This document shows positions 8,014 through 15,839 of a stretch of 64,000 nt of DNA, piece by piece. Source of the stretch: Pseudomonas sichuanensis (GTDB lineage Bacteria > Pseudomonadota > Gammaproteobacteria > Pseudomonadales > Pseudomonadaceae); the NCBI RefSeq assembly GCF_003231305.1, contig NZ_QKVM01000008.1, positions 79,343 to 143,342 of the forward strand, read 5' to 3'. Position 1 is the stretch's first letter, and the number at the start of each line of letters is the position of its first letter. The notes under the pieces were generated by a model. It had not been told where the DNA came from and ran no database searches. It saw only the letters and a list, made by a program, of their open reading frames with translations. The translations under genes were made by a program, and so were the position numbers.

Positions 8014-9266
8014 GCCTTGGGCTCCACGATGAAGTGCACGGCCTCGACCAGTTCGTCGCCGATGCGCACCGCGTCTTCACGCGAGGTGCCGGTGGCCAGC
8101 ACATAGCCGGACACGCAGTCGGCCACGGTATCCAGCGGCGGGATCACATCGCCTTCGTGTTTCTGAATCACCACCGCGCGCTGGGCCTCGCCAAGCTCGA
8201 ACAGGAATGGCAGGAACACCAGCGGCGTCTCGCCCGGGCGAGTGTGACGCACGTCGACATCGGGTTTCAGGTCGAGCTCGACCTTGCGCACCTTGCCCGG
8301 GGTCGGCACGAAGAACTGGATCGCCGCGCCAGCCTTGGGCTCCGGCGACTCCAGCGGCAGCTCGTCGATGCCCAGGGGCACGGTCAGGAACATGCGGTTC
8401 AGGTCCAGGCCGAAGGCACGACGCACCAGCTCCGGAGCACCGGAACCGGCCAGGCGTGCGTGGGACTCGAGCACCCGCGGGCCCTTGGCGGTCAGCACGA
8501 ACTCGCTGTGCGACGGCCCCTCTTCCAGCTCCACGGCGTCGAGCAGGCGGCAGGTCATCTCCTTGAGCTCCTTGAGCCACTTCTTGGCATCGGTGCTCGG
8601 CGTGCTGACTTCCCACTCGACGTACTTGTCGTTCATGCGGTACTGGGAGTAGCCGATCGGCAGGTGACGACGCTTGAACGAGAAGGAGTCGACGCTGACC
8701 ACCGGGCCGTCCAGGTATTCCTCGATGATGATGTTGCGCACCTCGGCATCCTGCAGCGCCTGCCAGGCCTTGCTGGCGGAGGCGGCATCGTCGCAGGGGT
8801 GGATGTGCAGGCTGGCCACGCCCTCGGCGGGCTTGAGCACCGAGCGGCCATGCTCGGCGACGAACTCGATGGCGTCCTGGGCGCAGGCGACCTGGCGATA
8901 GGCCACCGGGCTCAGGTCGTGATCGGCCAGCAGCTTGCGCATGGCCACCTTGTCCTTGAGCAGGTGCGCGGTCTTGTAGGAGACACCGGTCAGCTTGAAG
9001 TGGTCGACCACCTTGCCGGTGGACTCGCCCGCCACCTCGGTGGTGGTGATGATGCGGTCGAACGGCCGCTCGCGGTGCAGCGGCTCGAGCACCTTGATGA
9101 TCGCCTCGGCATCGTCGATGCGGGCATGCACCACCTGCTCGCAATGGGCGACGATCTCTTGCTCGTAGTCGCCCTGCTGGTGCACCAGCACCACGTCGAT
9201 ACCCAGTGCCTTGGCACCATGGATTGGCGCCGGACGACCACCGATGACTGCAATACGCTTGTTCAT
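8010..9266 (-). CDS. ATP-grasp ligase (first of the pair)
   Basis: The protein is 418 aa with an ATG preceded by GGGAG. The N-terminus IAVIGGRPAPIHGAK is a Rossmann-like pre-ATP-grasp domain. The core includes LLKDKVAMRKLL, SVLKPAEGVASLHIH, IIIEEYLDGPVVSVDSFS and RVLESHARLAGSGAPELV, the last replacing the usual E-x-N-x-R metal-binding motif with E-x-H-x-R. A C-terminal beta-rich domain of about 110 residues resembles that of L-amino-acid ligases. Likely reaction: ATP-dependent amide or dipeptide formation. It follows the dioxygenase gene by 39 bp and overlaps the second ligase by 4 bp. Family assignment is firm; substrate is unknown. Confidence 0.87.
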   Translation of the reverse strand: MNKRIAVIGGRPAPIHGAKALGIDVVLVHQQGDYEQEIVAHCEQVVHARIDDAEAIIKVLEPLHRERPFDRIITTTEVAGESTGKVVDHFKLTGVSYKTAHLLKDKVAMRKLLADHDLSPVAYRQVACAQDAIEFVAEHGRSVLKPAEGVASLHIHPCDDAASASKAWQALQDAEVRNIIIEEYLDGPVVSVDSFSFKRRHLPIGYSQYRMNDKYVEWEVSTPSTDAKKWLKELKEMTCRLLDAVELEEGPSHSEFVLTAKGPRVLESHARLAGSGAPELVRRAFGLDLNRMFLTVPLGIDELPLESPEPKAGAAIQFFVPTPGKVRKVELDLKPDVDVRHTRPGETPLVFLPFLFELGEAQRAVVIQKHEGDVIPPLDTVADCVSGYVLATGTSREDAVRIGDELVEAVHFIVEPKA

Positions 9267-9305
9267 GGAAACTCCCTGTTCGTAGTCAGGATTGCGGGAA
9301 AGGAT

Positions 9306-10262
9306 TCAGCTGCCGTAGACCCGACGCAACCAACGCGCCTGGCCATCGGGCATGGGTTTGAAGGCCTTGCGTCGATGCAGCACGCGGGCGTTCTTGAAGA
9401 TGAAGAAGTCACCGGGCTGCAGTACCAGCTCGATGCCCTGTACGCCTTTGAGCACCTGGCGCAGCAGCGTCAGTGCGGCCTTGGCGTCGTCCTCGGTGGC
9501 GCTGACGATGCCGTCGTCGAAACGCAGCCGATAACCGTTGGTACCGTGCTCCAGGATCGGCATCACCCGTTGCTCGCCGTCATAGCCTTCGTTGGACGCC
9601 GGCGCGCCGAAGGCGAAGGCCGGCCGGCTGAGGCAGTCGATCACCCAGGCGGGCAACCGCGATAGCACGTGGTCGACGCAGACGATGTCGGTGGACGCCC
9701 GCTCCTGGTTGCGCACGGCGATGAAGGCCAGGTAGTTCGGCACGCTGCGGGTGACATCGCTGGCCTGGTCGTCGAACGGCCAGTTGGGGTTGTCGGTGTG
9801 CCATGAGAACTCCACGTCCGCGCCCCAGGAGCTGGTAGTGCCGGCCGCACCCGGCACCGGCACCACGTTCCTGACCAGCTTGCCGAGGTTCTCGTACTCC
9901 ACGGCATGGGAGCGCACGCCCAACAGGTTCAGCATGCCGAAGTGCAGCAGGTCGAAATCCAGCACGCACTGGGCGTCCGGCAGAAAACCGTTGATCGGCG
10001 ACTGCACCTCGGTGGACAACCCCACACCGCGCAACAGCAGCGCTTTGTAGCTGCTGTCGGCGAAGGCGCGGATCGCGTCGACCGTGGCCGTGCCGAGCAT
10101 CGAGCGCAGCCAGTCCGCGCCCACCACGCCGACATCGTCGGCGCGGTGGGGCATGCTCGCGAGGCGTTCACGGCAGGCCGCCAGGCCCGAGAGATCGCTG
10201 TCGCTCACGCTCAGCACCTGGACCACCGAGGCCTGGTGCACGTCCAACGCCATCAGGCTCAT
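9306..10262 (-). CDS. TauD/clavaminate synthase-like Fe(II)/2-oxoglutarate dioxygenase
   Basis: The protein is 318 aa. The facial triad is visible as H155-T-D157 in EFSWHTDNPN and H296 in NARVLHRRKAF, with a downstream arginine cluster (ARWLRRV) that can hold 2-oxoglutarate. The sequence RVLHRRKAF resembles amino-acid hydroxylases of the clavaminate synthase-like group, such as arginine and asparagine oxygenases. It probably hydroxylates or desaturates an amino-acid-like intermediate. The ATG at 10262 overlaps the stop of a 38-aa micro-ORF (ATGA). A longer frame beginning at 10382 was rejected because it runs through that micro-ORF in another frame. Confidence 0.87.
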   Translation of the reverse strand: MSLMALDVHQASVVQVLSVSDSDLSGLAACRERLASMPHRADDVGVVGADWLRSMLGTATVDAIRAFADSSYKALLLRGVGLSTEVQSPINGFLPDAQCVLDFDLLHFGMLNLLGVRSHAVEYENLGKLVRNVVPVPGAAGTTSSWGADVEFSWHTDNPNWPFDDQASDVTRSVPNYLAFIAVRNQERASTDIVCVDHVLSRLPAWVIDCLSRPAFAFGAPASNEGYDGEQRVMPILEHGTNGYRLRFDDGIVSATEDDAKAALTLLRQVLKGVQGIELVLQPGDFFIFKNARVLHRRKAFKPMPDGQARWLRRVYGS

Positions 10263-10375
10263 GATTGGCGCTTCAGGTAGGAGGCGGCCTTGGGGTCCGG
10301 ACGATGGGCGAAACGCGCGCTGCGCCGGATGAAGAAACCGAGTGGCAAGATCAGGTAGAGCAGTACGTAGTCCAT
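10259..10375 (-). CDS. 38-aa single-pass membrane micro-ORF
   Basis: The ATG at 10375 has a strong GGGAAGG 6 nt upstream. The 38 codons encode a hydrophobic N-terminus (MDYVLLYLILPLGFFI) followed by a basic tail rich in R, K and H (RRSARFAHRPDPK). This fits one transmembrane helix with a positive cytoplasmic end. It starts 28 bp after the carbamoyltransferase stop, and its TGA overlaps the dioxygenase ATG by 4 bp. Small membrane proteins (for example DUF5989 and SxtJ types) often accompany NodU/TobZ-type carbamoyltransferases, but no clear match to those families was recognised. It might anchor pathway enzymes at the membrane. Confidence 0.7.
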   Translation of the reverse strand: MDYVLLYLILPLGFFIRRSARFAHRPDPKAASYLKRQS

Positions 10376-10403
10376 GTTGCACCTTCCCTAGTAGATGAAA
10401 TGC

Positions 10404-12242
10404 TCAGTCCAGCGGCACGGTCTCGCGCCAGTCGACCGCTTCCTCGAACAACGGCTGCTCGGCTTTCTCAAGGTAGAAATCACCGATCGCCAACACGTCC
10501 ATGTTGGTGCGCATGAAGCAGCGGTAAGCCTCGAACGGCGTGTTGACGATGGGTTCGCCACGCACGTTGAACGAGGTGTTGACCAGCACCGGGCAGCCGG
10601 TGCGTTGGTGAAAGCGTTCCAGCAACGCGCGAAAACGCGGATTGCGCTCGCGGTCCACCGTCTGCACCCGCGCCGAGAAATCGACATGGGTGATCGCCGG
10701 CAGGTCGCTGCGCACCACCTTGAGCAGGTCGATGCCGGTCAGCTGGGCCTGGTACGACGGCACGGTCTTGCGGATCGCCTGGGCGACCGGCGAGACCACC
10801 AGCATGTAGGGGCTTTCCTCGACGATGTCGAAGCATTCGCCCGCACGCTCCTCCAGCACCACCGGCGCGAAGGGGCGGAACGACTCGCGGAACTTGATGC
10901 GCAGGTTCATCGTCGACTGCGTGTCCGAGCGCCGCGGGTCGCCCAGGATCGAACGGTTGCCGAGCGAACGCGGGCCGAACTCCATGCGGCCCTGGAACCA
11001 GCCCACCACGCCACCTTCTTCCATGCTCAGGATCACCCGGTGGTCGAATTCCTCCTGGCTCAGCTGGTGGTAGACCGCGCCGCACTGGTCCAGCTCGGCA
11101 CGAATCTGCTCGGCGCTGTATTGCGGCCCGAGCAGCGAGCCGCTCATGCCGTCCACCGCTTCGGGCAGTTCGCGCTGGGTGACCTGGCGGTGGCGACGAT
11201 CGCTCAGCAGCGCAGCCCCCAGCGAGCCGCCGGCGTCACCGGCGGCCGGTTGTATCCACAGGCGCTCGAAGGTGCGCTCGCGGGAGACCACGCCGTTGGC
11301 CACGCAGTTGAGGGCAACCCCACCGGCCATGCACAGGTGGCGCTCGCCGGTCAGTTCGCGGGCGGTCTTGGCCAGGCGCGAAACGATCAGTTCGGTGACC
11401 TTCTGCACCGAGGCGGCGAGGTCGAACTCGCGCTCGGTCAACGGCGCCTCCGGCAACCGCCGCGGGCCGCCGAACAGGCGTACGAACGCCTCGCCGGTCA
11501 TCACCTCGCCGCGTATGAACTCGAACTTGGTCCAGTCCAGACGGAAGCTGCCATCGGCCTTCACATCGATCAGTTCGGCCAGGATCCGGTCGGCATAGAC
11601 CGGCTTGCCATAGGGCGCCAGGCCCATGAGCTTGTACTCCCCGGAGTCCACCTTGAAACCGCAGAAGTAGGTGAACGCCGAGTAGAGCAGGCCGAGCGAG
11701 TGCGGGAAGGACAGTTCGGCTACCTTCTCAAGCCCGTTCGGCGTGCCATGCCAGATCGTGGTGCTCGCCCACTCGCCGACGCTGTCGATGCACAGCACCG
11801 CCGCACGTTCGAACGGGCTGGGGAAGAAGGCCGAGGCGGCGTGGGACGCGTGGTGCCCATGCACGTCGATGCGCCGGCCAGGGCGATCGCCCATGTCCCG
11901 CAGGTGGCGCTGCACCTCACGGTCCATGCGCCGCTTGGTGGTGAGCCAGTCGCCGAGCACCGGGGCGTAGGTACCGACCGCCGACAGACCGGCCACCGCT
12001 GCGGTGGACAACACCCGGCGGAACTTCAAAGCCGGGTCCTCGTAGTAGGCCACGTGGTCGACCTGATCCAGGCGCAGCCCCGCTTCGGCCAGCACATAGG
12101 CAACGGCCTGGCGCGGGAACCCCGGATCGTGACGGATCCGGCTGAAACGCTCCTCCTGGGCGGCGGCGACCACCCGACCATCGATCACCAGCGAAGCGGC
12201 GCTGTCGTGGTAGAACGCGGAAATGCCGAGTGTGCAGGTCAT
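10404..12242 (-). CDS. NodU/TobZ/CmcH-family O-carbamoyltransferase
   Basis: The protein is 612 aa, the usual size. The N-terminal YrdC-like/TsaD-fold domain starts LGISAFYHDSAASLV and contains the metal motif HHASHAA (residues 130-136) and CIDSVGEWAS (151-160). Later motifs are MAGGVALNCVANG, MEFGPRSLGNRSIL and, at the C-terminus, VLVNTSFNVRGEPIV. These enzymes use carbamoyl phosphate and ATP to form carbamoyl-AMP and carbamoylate a hydroxyl group, as in tobramycin, cephamycin and Nod factor pathways. The ATG overlaps the preceding oxidase stop by 4 bp. The acceptor is unknown. Its presence predicts an O-carbamoyl (or derived) group in the product. Confidence 0.93.
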   Translation of the reverse strand: MTCTLGISAFYHDSAASLVIDGRVVAAAQEERFSRIRHDPGFPRQAVAYVLAEAGLRLDQVDHVAYYEDPALKFRRVLSTAAVAGLSAVGTYAPVLGDWLTTKRRMDREVQRHLRDMGDRPGRRIDVHGHHASHAASAFFPSPFERAAVLCIDSVGEWASTTIWHGTPNGLEKVAELSFPHSLGLLYSAFTYFCGFKVDSGEYKLMGLAPYGKPVYADRILAELIDVKADGSFRLDWTKFEFIRGEVMTGEAFVRLFGGPRRLPEAPLTEREFDLAASVQKVTELIVSRLAKTARELTGERHLCMAGGVALNCVANGVVSRERTFERLWIQPAAGDAGGSLGAALLSDRRHRQVTQRELPEAVDGMSGSLLGPQYSAEQIRAELDQCGAVYHQLSQEEFDHRVILSMEEGGVVGWFQGRMEFGPRSLGNRSILGDPRRSDTQSTMNLRIKFRESFRPFAPVVLEERAGECFDIVEESPYMLVVSPVAQAIRKTVPSYQAQLTGIDLLKVVRSDLPAITHVDFSARVQTVDRERNPRFRALLERFHQRTGCPVLVNTSFNVRGEPIVNTPFEAYRCFMRTNMDVLAIGDFYLEKAEQPLFEEAVDWRETVPLD

Positions 12243-14344
12243 AGCAGCGACCTCATTCTGTCCTTGAATTTGTCCAGCATGGTTTCCTCCCTGGGTGGAT
12301 TGAGCGCCACGAATCCGCTGCGGATCCGCGTCCATAGTTCTTCCCGCTCGCTTGCAGCAAAGGCACTCAGGTAGGCGTCGAGGCTGGCGGCGGCCCAGGC
12401 GCTGTGCCCGGTCGATATGTTGTCGATGGCGTTGTGCAGGTCGACGAACAGGGTCGGATAGCCATAGGCGACCAACGCCTTGTGGGTCTGTCGGTACCCA
12501 CCGCCGACGCCGGACAGCTCCATGGCCAGATTGAGCCCGAGGATTTCCGGGCAATAGGTTTGCGGGTAGCGGCCGATGGCCAGCCAGAACACCGGCAACT
12601 CGAAATCTTCGTCGGCGAAGCACTCGGCCGCGGCATAGCCCGGCGCGGCCGTGGCCGGCAGCTCGCCATGCACCGCCCGCAACAGCTGGCGATAGATCAC
12701 CGGATGGTTCTGCGCCTCGATGCCATTGCCCAACTCGTCGTAGAGCGTCTCGAACAAGCGGCTGCCAAAGGTCGAAGCGGCCAGCGCCGGATGGGCAAAA
12801 CCGGCCAGCCAGGCGCCGTCGATCATGGTCAACGGCGCCAGGGCGATGATGTCGGCCACCACCTCCTCGCGGCTGGGCAGGTCCTGGGGCTGCTCCAGCG
12901 CCTGGTTCGACAGGGCATGCTGATGCTGCAACCACTCGCGCAACACCCCGGGCGCCCAACGTTCAGGCAATGGGCAACGGCCCTTGGCCGCACCCCGCGC
13001 CGCCCTGACCAGCCAGCGGTTCACGTAGTGCCGGGCGTGGTTCTCTTCGGCCGGCGTCAACTCCACGTGCAGCAGCCGGGTGTACGCCTGGCGCGGCGCC
13101 AGGCTGACCGCCAGCGTCGGCGCCTCGACCTCGTCGCACAGCGCTCCGGCGAGCAGGCCGTCATCGCGCCACAGCGTGCGCGCCGGCTGTGGCGCTGGTT
13201 GGTCGGCATAGGGCAGCCCGGCGATCCAGCGCTCGAGGATGGCGAGATCGTCACGGCTGAAAATCCGGAACATCTTGCCCCGCGGCGAAACCAGCGTGGT
13301 CAGCAACGGGCTGTTTTGCGGCTTGCCGGCACGCACGTAGGCACTGGCAGCCAGGTGGTCGAGAAACTGCAGCGAATCATCCGCCTCCAGCAAAGGCCGC
13401 ATGGCCACTTTGTTCAGCCGGGTTTTCTCGTGGTACTGGCAGGCGTCCGGGCGCCGCCGGGTGATCAGGTCACGTGCTGCCTCGCGCGGATCGAGCCAGC
13501 GTTCCAGCACGGCGAGCAGCGCGCTGTTGGCCGTCTCGATCTGCCAGCGCACCCAGCGGTAGCCCTGGCGCACGCCCTCCTGGGCCGACGGCCCGGCCTG
13601 GGCGAGGTACTCGCGCACCGCCGTCTCGGCCAACTGCGCCAGGTCCTGCGCAGAGCCCGCCGGGTCGCGCCGCAGGTCGAGCAACCGCGTCAGCGTCGGT
13701 TGCCCCTCGGCGATGCCGGCGAACATCGGCAACAACCCGCAGTGGCGCAGGTACAGGTTGGCGCCCAGGATCTGCGGCAACAGCGACTCGGGAAAATGCC
13801 CGAGCACCACCAGCATCGCCGCCAGATTGAACGCGCCGTCGCAGACACTGCTGTCATCGCCGATGTACTGGGGATCCTCGCCAGCGTCGGCCGGTGCCAG
13901 CTCACGCAACAGCTCGCGATAGCGCTGGATGCGGCTGGCGCCCGGCAGCCCGCCGCCGACATCCGCCGCATGAATCCTCAGCATCGCCATCGCGTAGGGC
14001 GCTTCGTTGTTCCAGCTGGCGCACACGGCATGTATCAGGTGCTGGCTGCCGACCAGCAGCGGCGCGGCTTCGCGCACGGCCTTGGCCCGCAGCACGGCGA
14101 CCTCGCCCGCGTCACTGCTCGCCAGCAGCCGTTGCCAGTCCTCGGCGATCTTGCCCAGGCGCCCAGAGGCGTCTTCAGCCAGCCCGGCCAGCGCTTCGGG
14201 GCAGGCAAAGTCGACGTCGAGCACCTGCGCCTCGGGTACGGTCTCGAGACAGGCACGCAGGCTGGAGGGCGTAAACAAACGCCGCGCCTGTTCACCCGAC
14301 TCGGCGCCGAGCAGGCTGGAAAATAACTGCCGATGCCTGTTCAT
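12239..14344 (-). CDS. Two-domain heme-oxygenase-like diiron oxidase (iron-containing redox enzyme family)
   Basis: The protein is 701 aa. The C-terminal domain carries candidate metal ligands of the HDO fold: E537 and H547 in YDELGNGIEAQNH, E600 in PEILGLNLAMEL, and H637, D641 and H647 in DLHNAIDNISTGH. A related segment in the N-terminal half, LGHFPESLLPQILGANL (about 181-197), mirrors the C-terminal LAIGRYPQTYCPEILGLNL but has Q191 in place of E600. The protein therefore looks like a duplicated HDO whose first copy is degenerate. Known HDO enzymes include UndA, BesC and SznF, which do oxidative fragmentation or N-oxygenation. The start overlaps a 31-aa micro-ORF stop. The reaction here is unknown. 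Confidence 0.82.
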   Translation of the reverse strand: MNRHRQLFSSLLGAESGEQARRLFTPSSLRACLETVPEAQVLDVDFACPEALAGLAEDASGRLGKIAEDWQRLLASSDAGEVAVLRAKAVREAAPLLVGSQHLIHAVCASWNNEAPYAMAMLRIHAADVGGGLPGASRIQRYRELLRELAPADAGEDPQYIGDDSSVCDGAFNLAAMLVVLGHFPESLLPQILGANLYLRHCGLLPMFAGIAEGQPTLTRLLDLRRDPAGSAQDLAQLAETAVREYLAQAGPSAQEGVRQGYRWVRWQIETANSALLAVLERWLDPREAARDLITRRRPDACQYHEKTRLNKVAMRPLLEADDSLQFLDHLAASAYVRAGKPQNSPLLTTLVSPRGKMFRIFSRDDLAILERWIAGLPYADQPAPQPARTLWRDDGLLAGALCDEVEAPTLAVSLAPRQAYTRLLHVELTPAEENHARHYVNRWLVRAARGAAKGRCPLPERWAPGVLREWLQHQHALSNQALEQPQDLPSREEVVADIIALAPLTMIDGAWLAGFAHPALAASTFGSRLFETLYDELGNGIEAQNHPVIYRQLLRAVHGELPATAAPGYAAAECFADEDFELPVFWLAIGRYPQTYCPEILGLNLAMELSGVGGGYRQTHKALVAYGYPTLFVDLHNAIDNISTGHSAWAAASLDAYLSAFAASEREELWTRIRSGFVALNPPREETMLDKFKDRMRSLL

Positions 14345-14439
14345 CAGTGCATCGGATAAATGGAGGAATTGTTTTTCTTCTTGGACTTCTTTTTGCGTTT
14401 AAAAAGCGAACCCAAGGCCTGACGAATACGTTTGAACAT
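14344..14439 (-). CDS. 31-aa lysine-rich micro-ORF preceding the diiron oxidase
   Basis: The ATG at 14439 has GAGAGGAA upstream at good spacing. The peptide begins MFKRIRQALGSLFK, continues with a run of lysines (RKKKSKKK) and ends SSIYPMH. The first half can form an amphipathic basic helix. Its TGA overlaps the ATG of the oxidase (TGATG), whose own start lacks a clear ribosome-binding site, so translation is probably coupled. It starts 17 bp after the SGNH hydrolase stop. It may be a carrier or substrate peptide, a membrane or nucleic-acid tether, or only a coupling leader. Short ORFs required for production are reported from the gvg (oxyvinylglycine) cluster of P. fluorescens WH6; homology was not tested. 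Confidence 0.65.
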   Translation of the reverse strand: MFKRIRQALGSLFKRKKKSKKKNNSSIYPMH

Positions 14440-14456
14440 GTTCTATTCCTCTCGCG

Positions 14457-15506
14457 TCATTGCAGATGGCGATGAATGGCCTGGGCCACTACATCGTTGC
14501 CAAGGTCGGTAAAGTGGGCACGGTCGACAAAGAACCATTCATCGGCCGGGCGCGCCCGCAAATCGTGCACCAAGTTACCGAACGGTATATTCAAGGCGTG
14601 ACACCCGGAGGCGAGGTTATCCGCATAGCGTTCTGCTACCGTTGCATCGGAAATATCGCCATATAATTGCTGCCAGGTGCCCAGCCGGGAAATACGGTCA
14701 AGTTCGTCGAACAGCTTTTGCTCTTCTGCGCAGGGGCTTCGCACCCAGGTAGCCAATGGCTGCATGACGAAGGAGAGTTGCGCCCCCAATGAATCGGCCA
14801 AATGTTTCCAGGTCGTCAGGCAACGCAGGGTTTCCTGCGTGGCGTGCGCCAACGTCTGCGCAATCGGTGGCACCGCCGTGGTTTCATTCGGCCACTTCGG
14901 AAGTTTCGCAGGCGGTAGTTTCGCCCCGTGCTCTTCGGCAATTTCGTCGAACTTTTCGTAATATTCGCCGCAGAAATAGAAGGCCGGCAATTCGCCACGG
15001 ACAAACTCCGGCAGGCGCGCCATCACCAGGGTGTTGAAGCCGCCCATGACCACGATCCGCTTGATCTTCGGCAGCCTGTGCATATGCAGCATGAACAGCA
15101 TCAGCTCCTGGGTCGCATTGAAGCAATGGCCCGCGAAGTTCAGCCAGGGCGTGCCATCGGGATCGTGCGCCGCGAGCCGGCTGACCACCGAGGCCGCATC
15201 GCTGGAAGCCCCGTAGCCCAGGGCCGGCGAGGCCCCAACCAGCAGATTCACCGGCCCGCCGGCGCAGGCCTCCAGTTGGCCCGCGCTGATCGCCCGCCCT
15301 TGACGATCATGGGCGAAGCGAAAGCCCAGGCGGTCGGTGTTGATCGACGCACTCTGGTAGCCGGCGGCATTGAAACTCATCACATAGGGCAGGTACTGGG
15401 AACGACCACGGTTGGCGAAACGGTCGTAGTCAAGCATCTGCGGTGTCAGTTTGACGCGTTCGAGGGATGGATCGTCAAGCGCGACGGGCTTACGACTCTT
15501 GAACAT
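14457..15506 (-). CDS. SGNH/GDSL-type hydrolase-like protein
   Basis: This 349-aa protein is the first gene of the operon, with GGAG upstream of ATG 15506. SGNH blocks can be traced: block I is NLLVGASPALGYG with the nucleophile candidate S93 (GAS instead of GDS), block II is the glycine in NFAGHCFNA, block III is MGGFN, and block V is FFVDRAHFTDLGN with D328 and H331. No signal peptide is evident, so it is probably cytoplasmic. SGNH proteins of this type accompany carbamoyltransferases in several gene clusters, acting as esterases or acyltransferases. Activity here is inferred. Confidence 0.72.
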   Translation of the reverse strand: MFKSRKPVALDDPSLERVKLTPQMLDYDRFANRGRSQYLPYVMSFNAAGYQSASINTDRLGFRFAHDRQGRAISAGQLEACAGGPVNLLVGASPALGYGASSDAASVVSRLAAHDPDGTPWLNFAGHCFNATQELMLFMLHMHRLPKIKRIVVMGGFNTLVMARLPEFVRGELPAFYFCGEYYEKFDEIAEEHGAKLPPAKLPKWPNETTAVPPIAQTLAHATQETLRCLTTWKHLADSLGAQLSFVMQPLATWVRSPCAEEQKLFDELDRISRLGTWQQLYGDISDATVAERYADNLASGCHALNIPFGNLVHDLRARPADEWFFVDRAHFTDLGNDVVAQAIHRHLQ

Positions 15507-15581
15507 GGTTCAGGCCACTCCATTGAATAACAGTTCATTCCGTTTACGGCCCCGCCTTATTCAAGGCGAACATAAGCCGTC

Positions 15582-15599
15582 AAAGTATCAAGATACTTT
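15582..15599. promoter_or_regulatory. Inverted repeat AAAGTATC-N2-GATACTTT upstream of the SGNH gene
   Basis: Perfect 8-bp arms lie 76-93 nt before the first ATG of the operon, with a second small dyad between them. It could be an operator or a hairpin in the leader RNA. No regulator is encoded in the operon itself. Confidence 0.4.
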
Positions 15600-15725
15600 T
15601 TACAAATACCGAATACCCGAAAGCCACGACCCAACATGGGCCGGACAAATAGAGTTTCAGGTACAGAGCAGCCTCACGACTTCTCACATGAAGTACGTGT
15701 GCAATTGCTCAAAGGGCAGGATTAA

Positions 15726-15839
15726 TTAAGTAGCGGCGTGCGGCGAAAAGGAGGCGTGATGGGCCGCGATCCGTGCGAGAAAATCAATGCTGGATGTCGT
15801 CGTATTTATTCCAAGGTGCCGCAAAAGACTTCCAAGCAT
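15726..15839 (-). CDS. Low-confidence 37-aa micro-ORF upstream of the operon
   Basis: ATG 15839 is preceded by AAAAGGA about 9 nt upstream. It opens a 37-codon frame starting MLGSLLRHLGINTTT and ending SFSPHAAT. It is oriented with the operon but ends about 220 bp before the SGNH start. No family was recognised, and the frame could be chance. Confidence 0.25.
   Translation of the reverse strand: MLGSLLRHLGINTTTSSIDFLARIAAHHASFSPHAAT

Noticed and set aside
10263..10382. N-terminal extension of the dioxygenase
   Set aside because: The extra residues read through the 38-aa micro-ORF in another frame and look unlike the family N-terminus. The ATG at 10262 is coupled to that micro-ORF.
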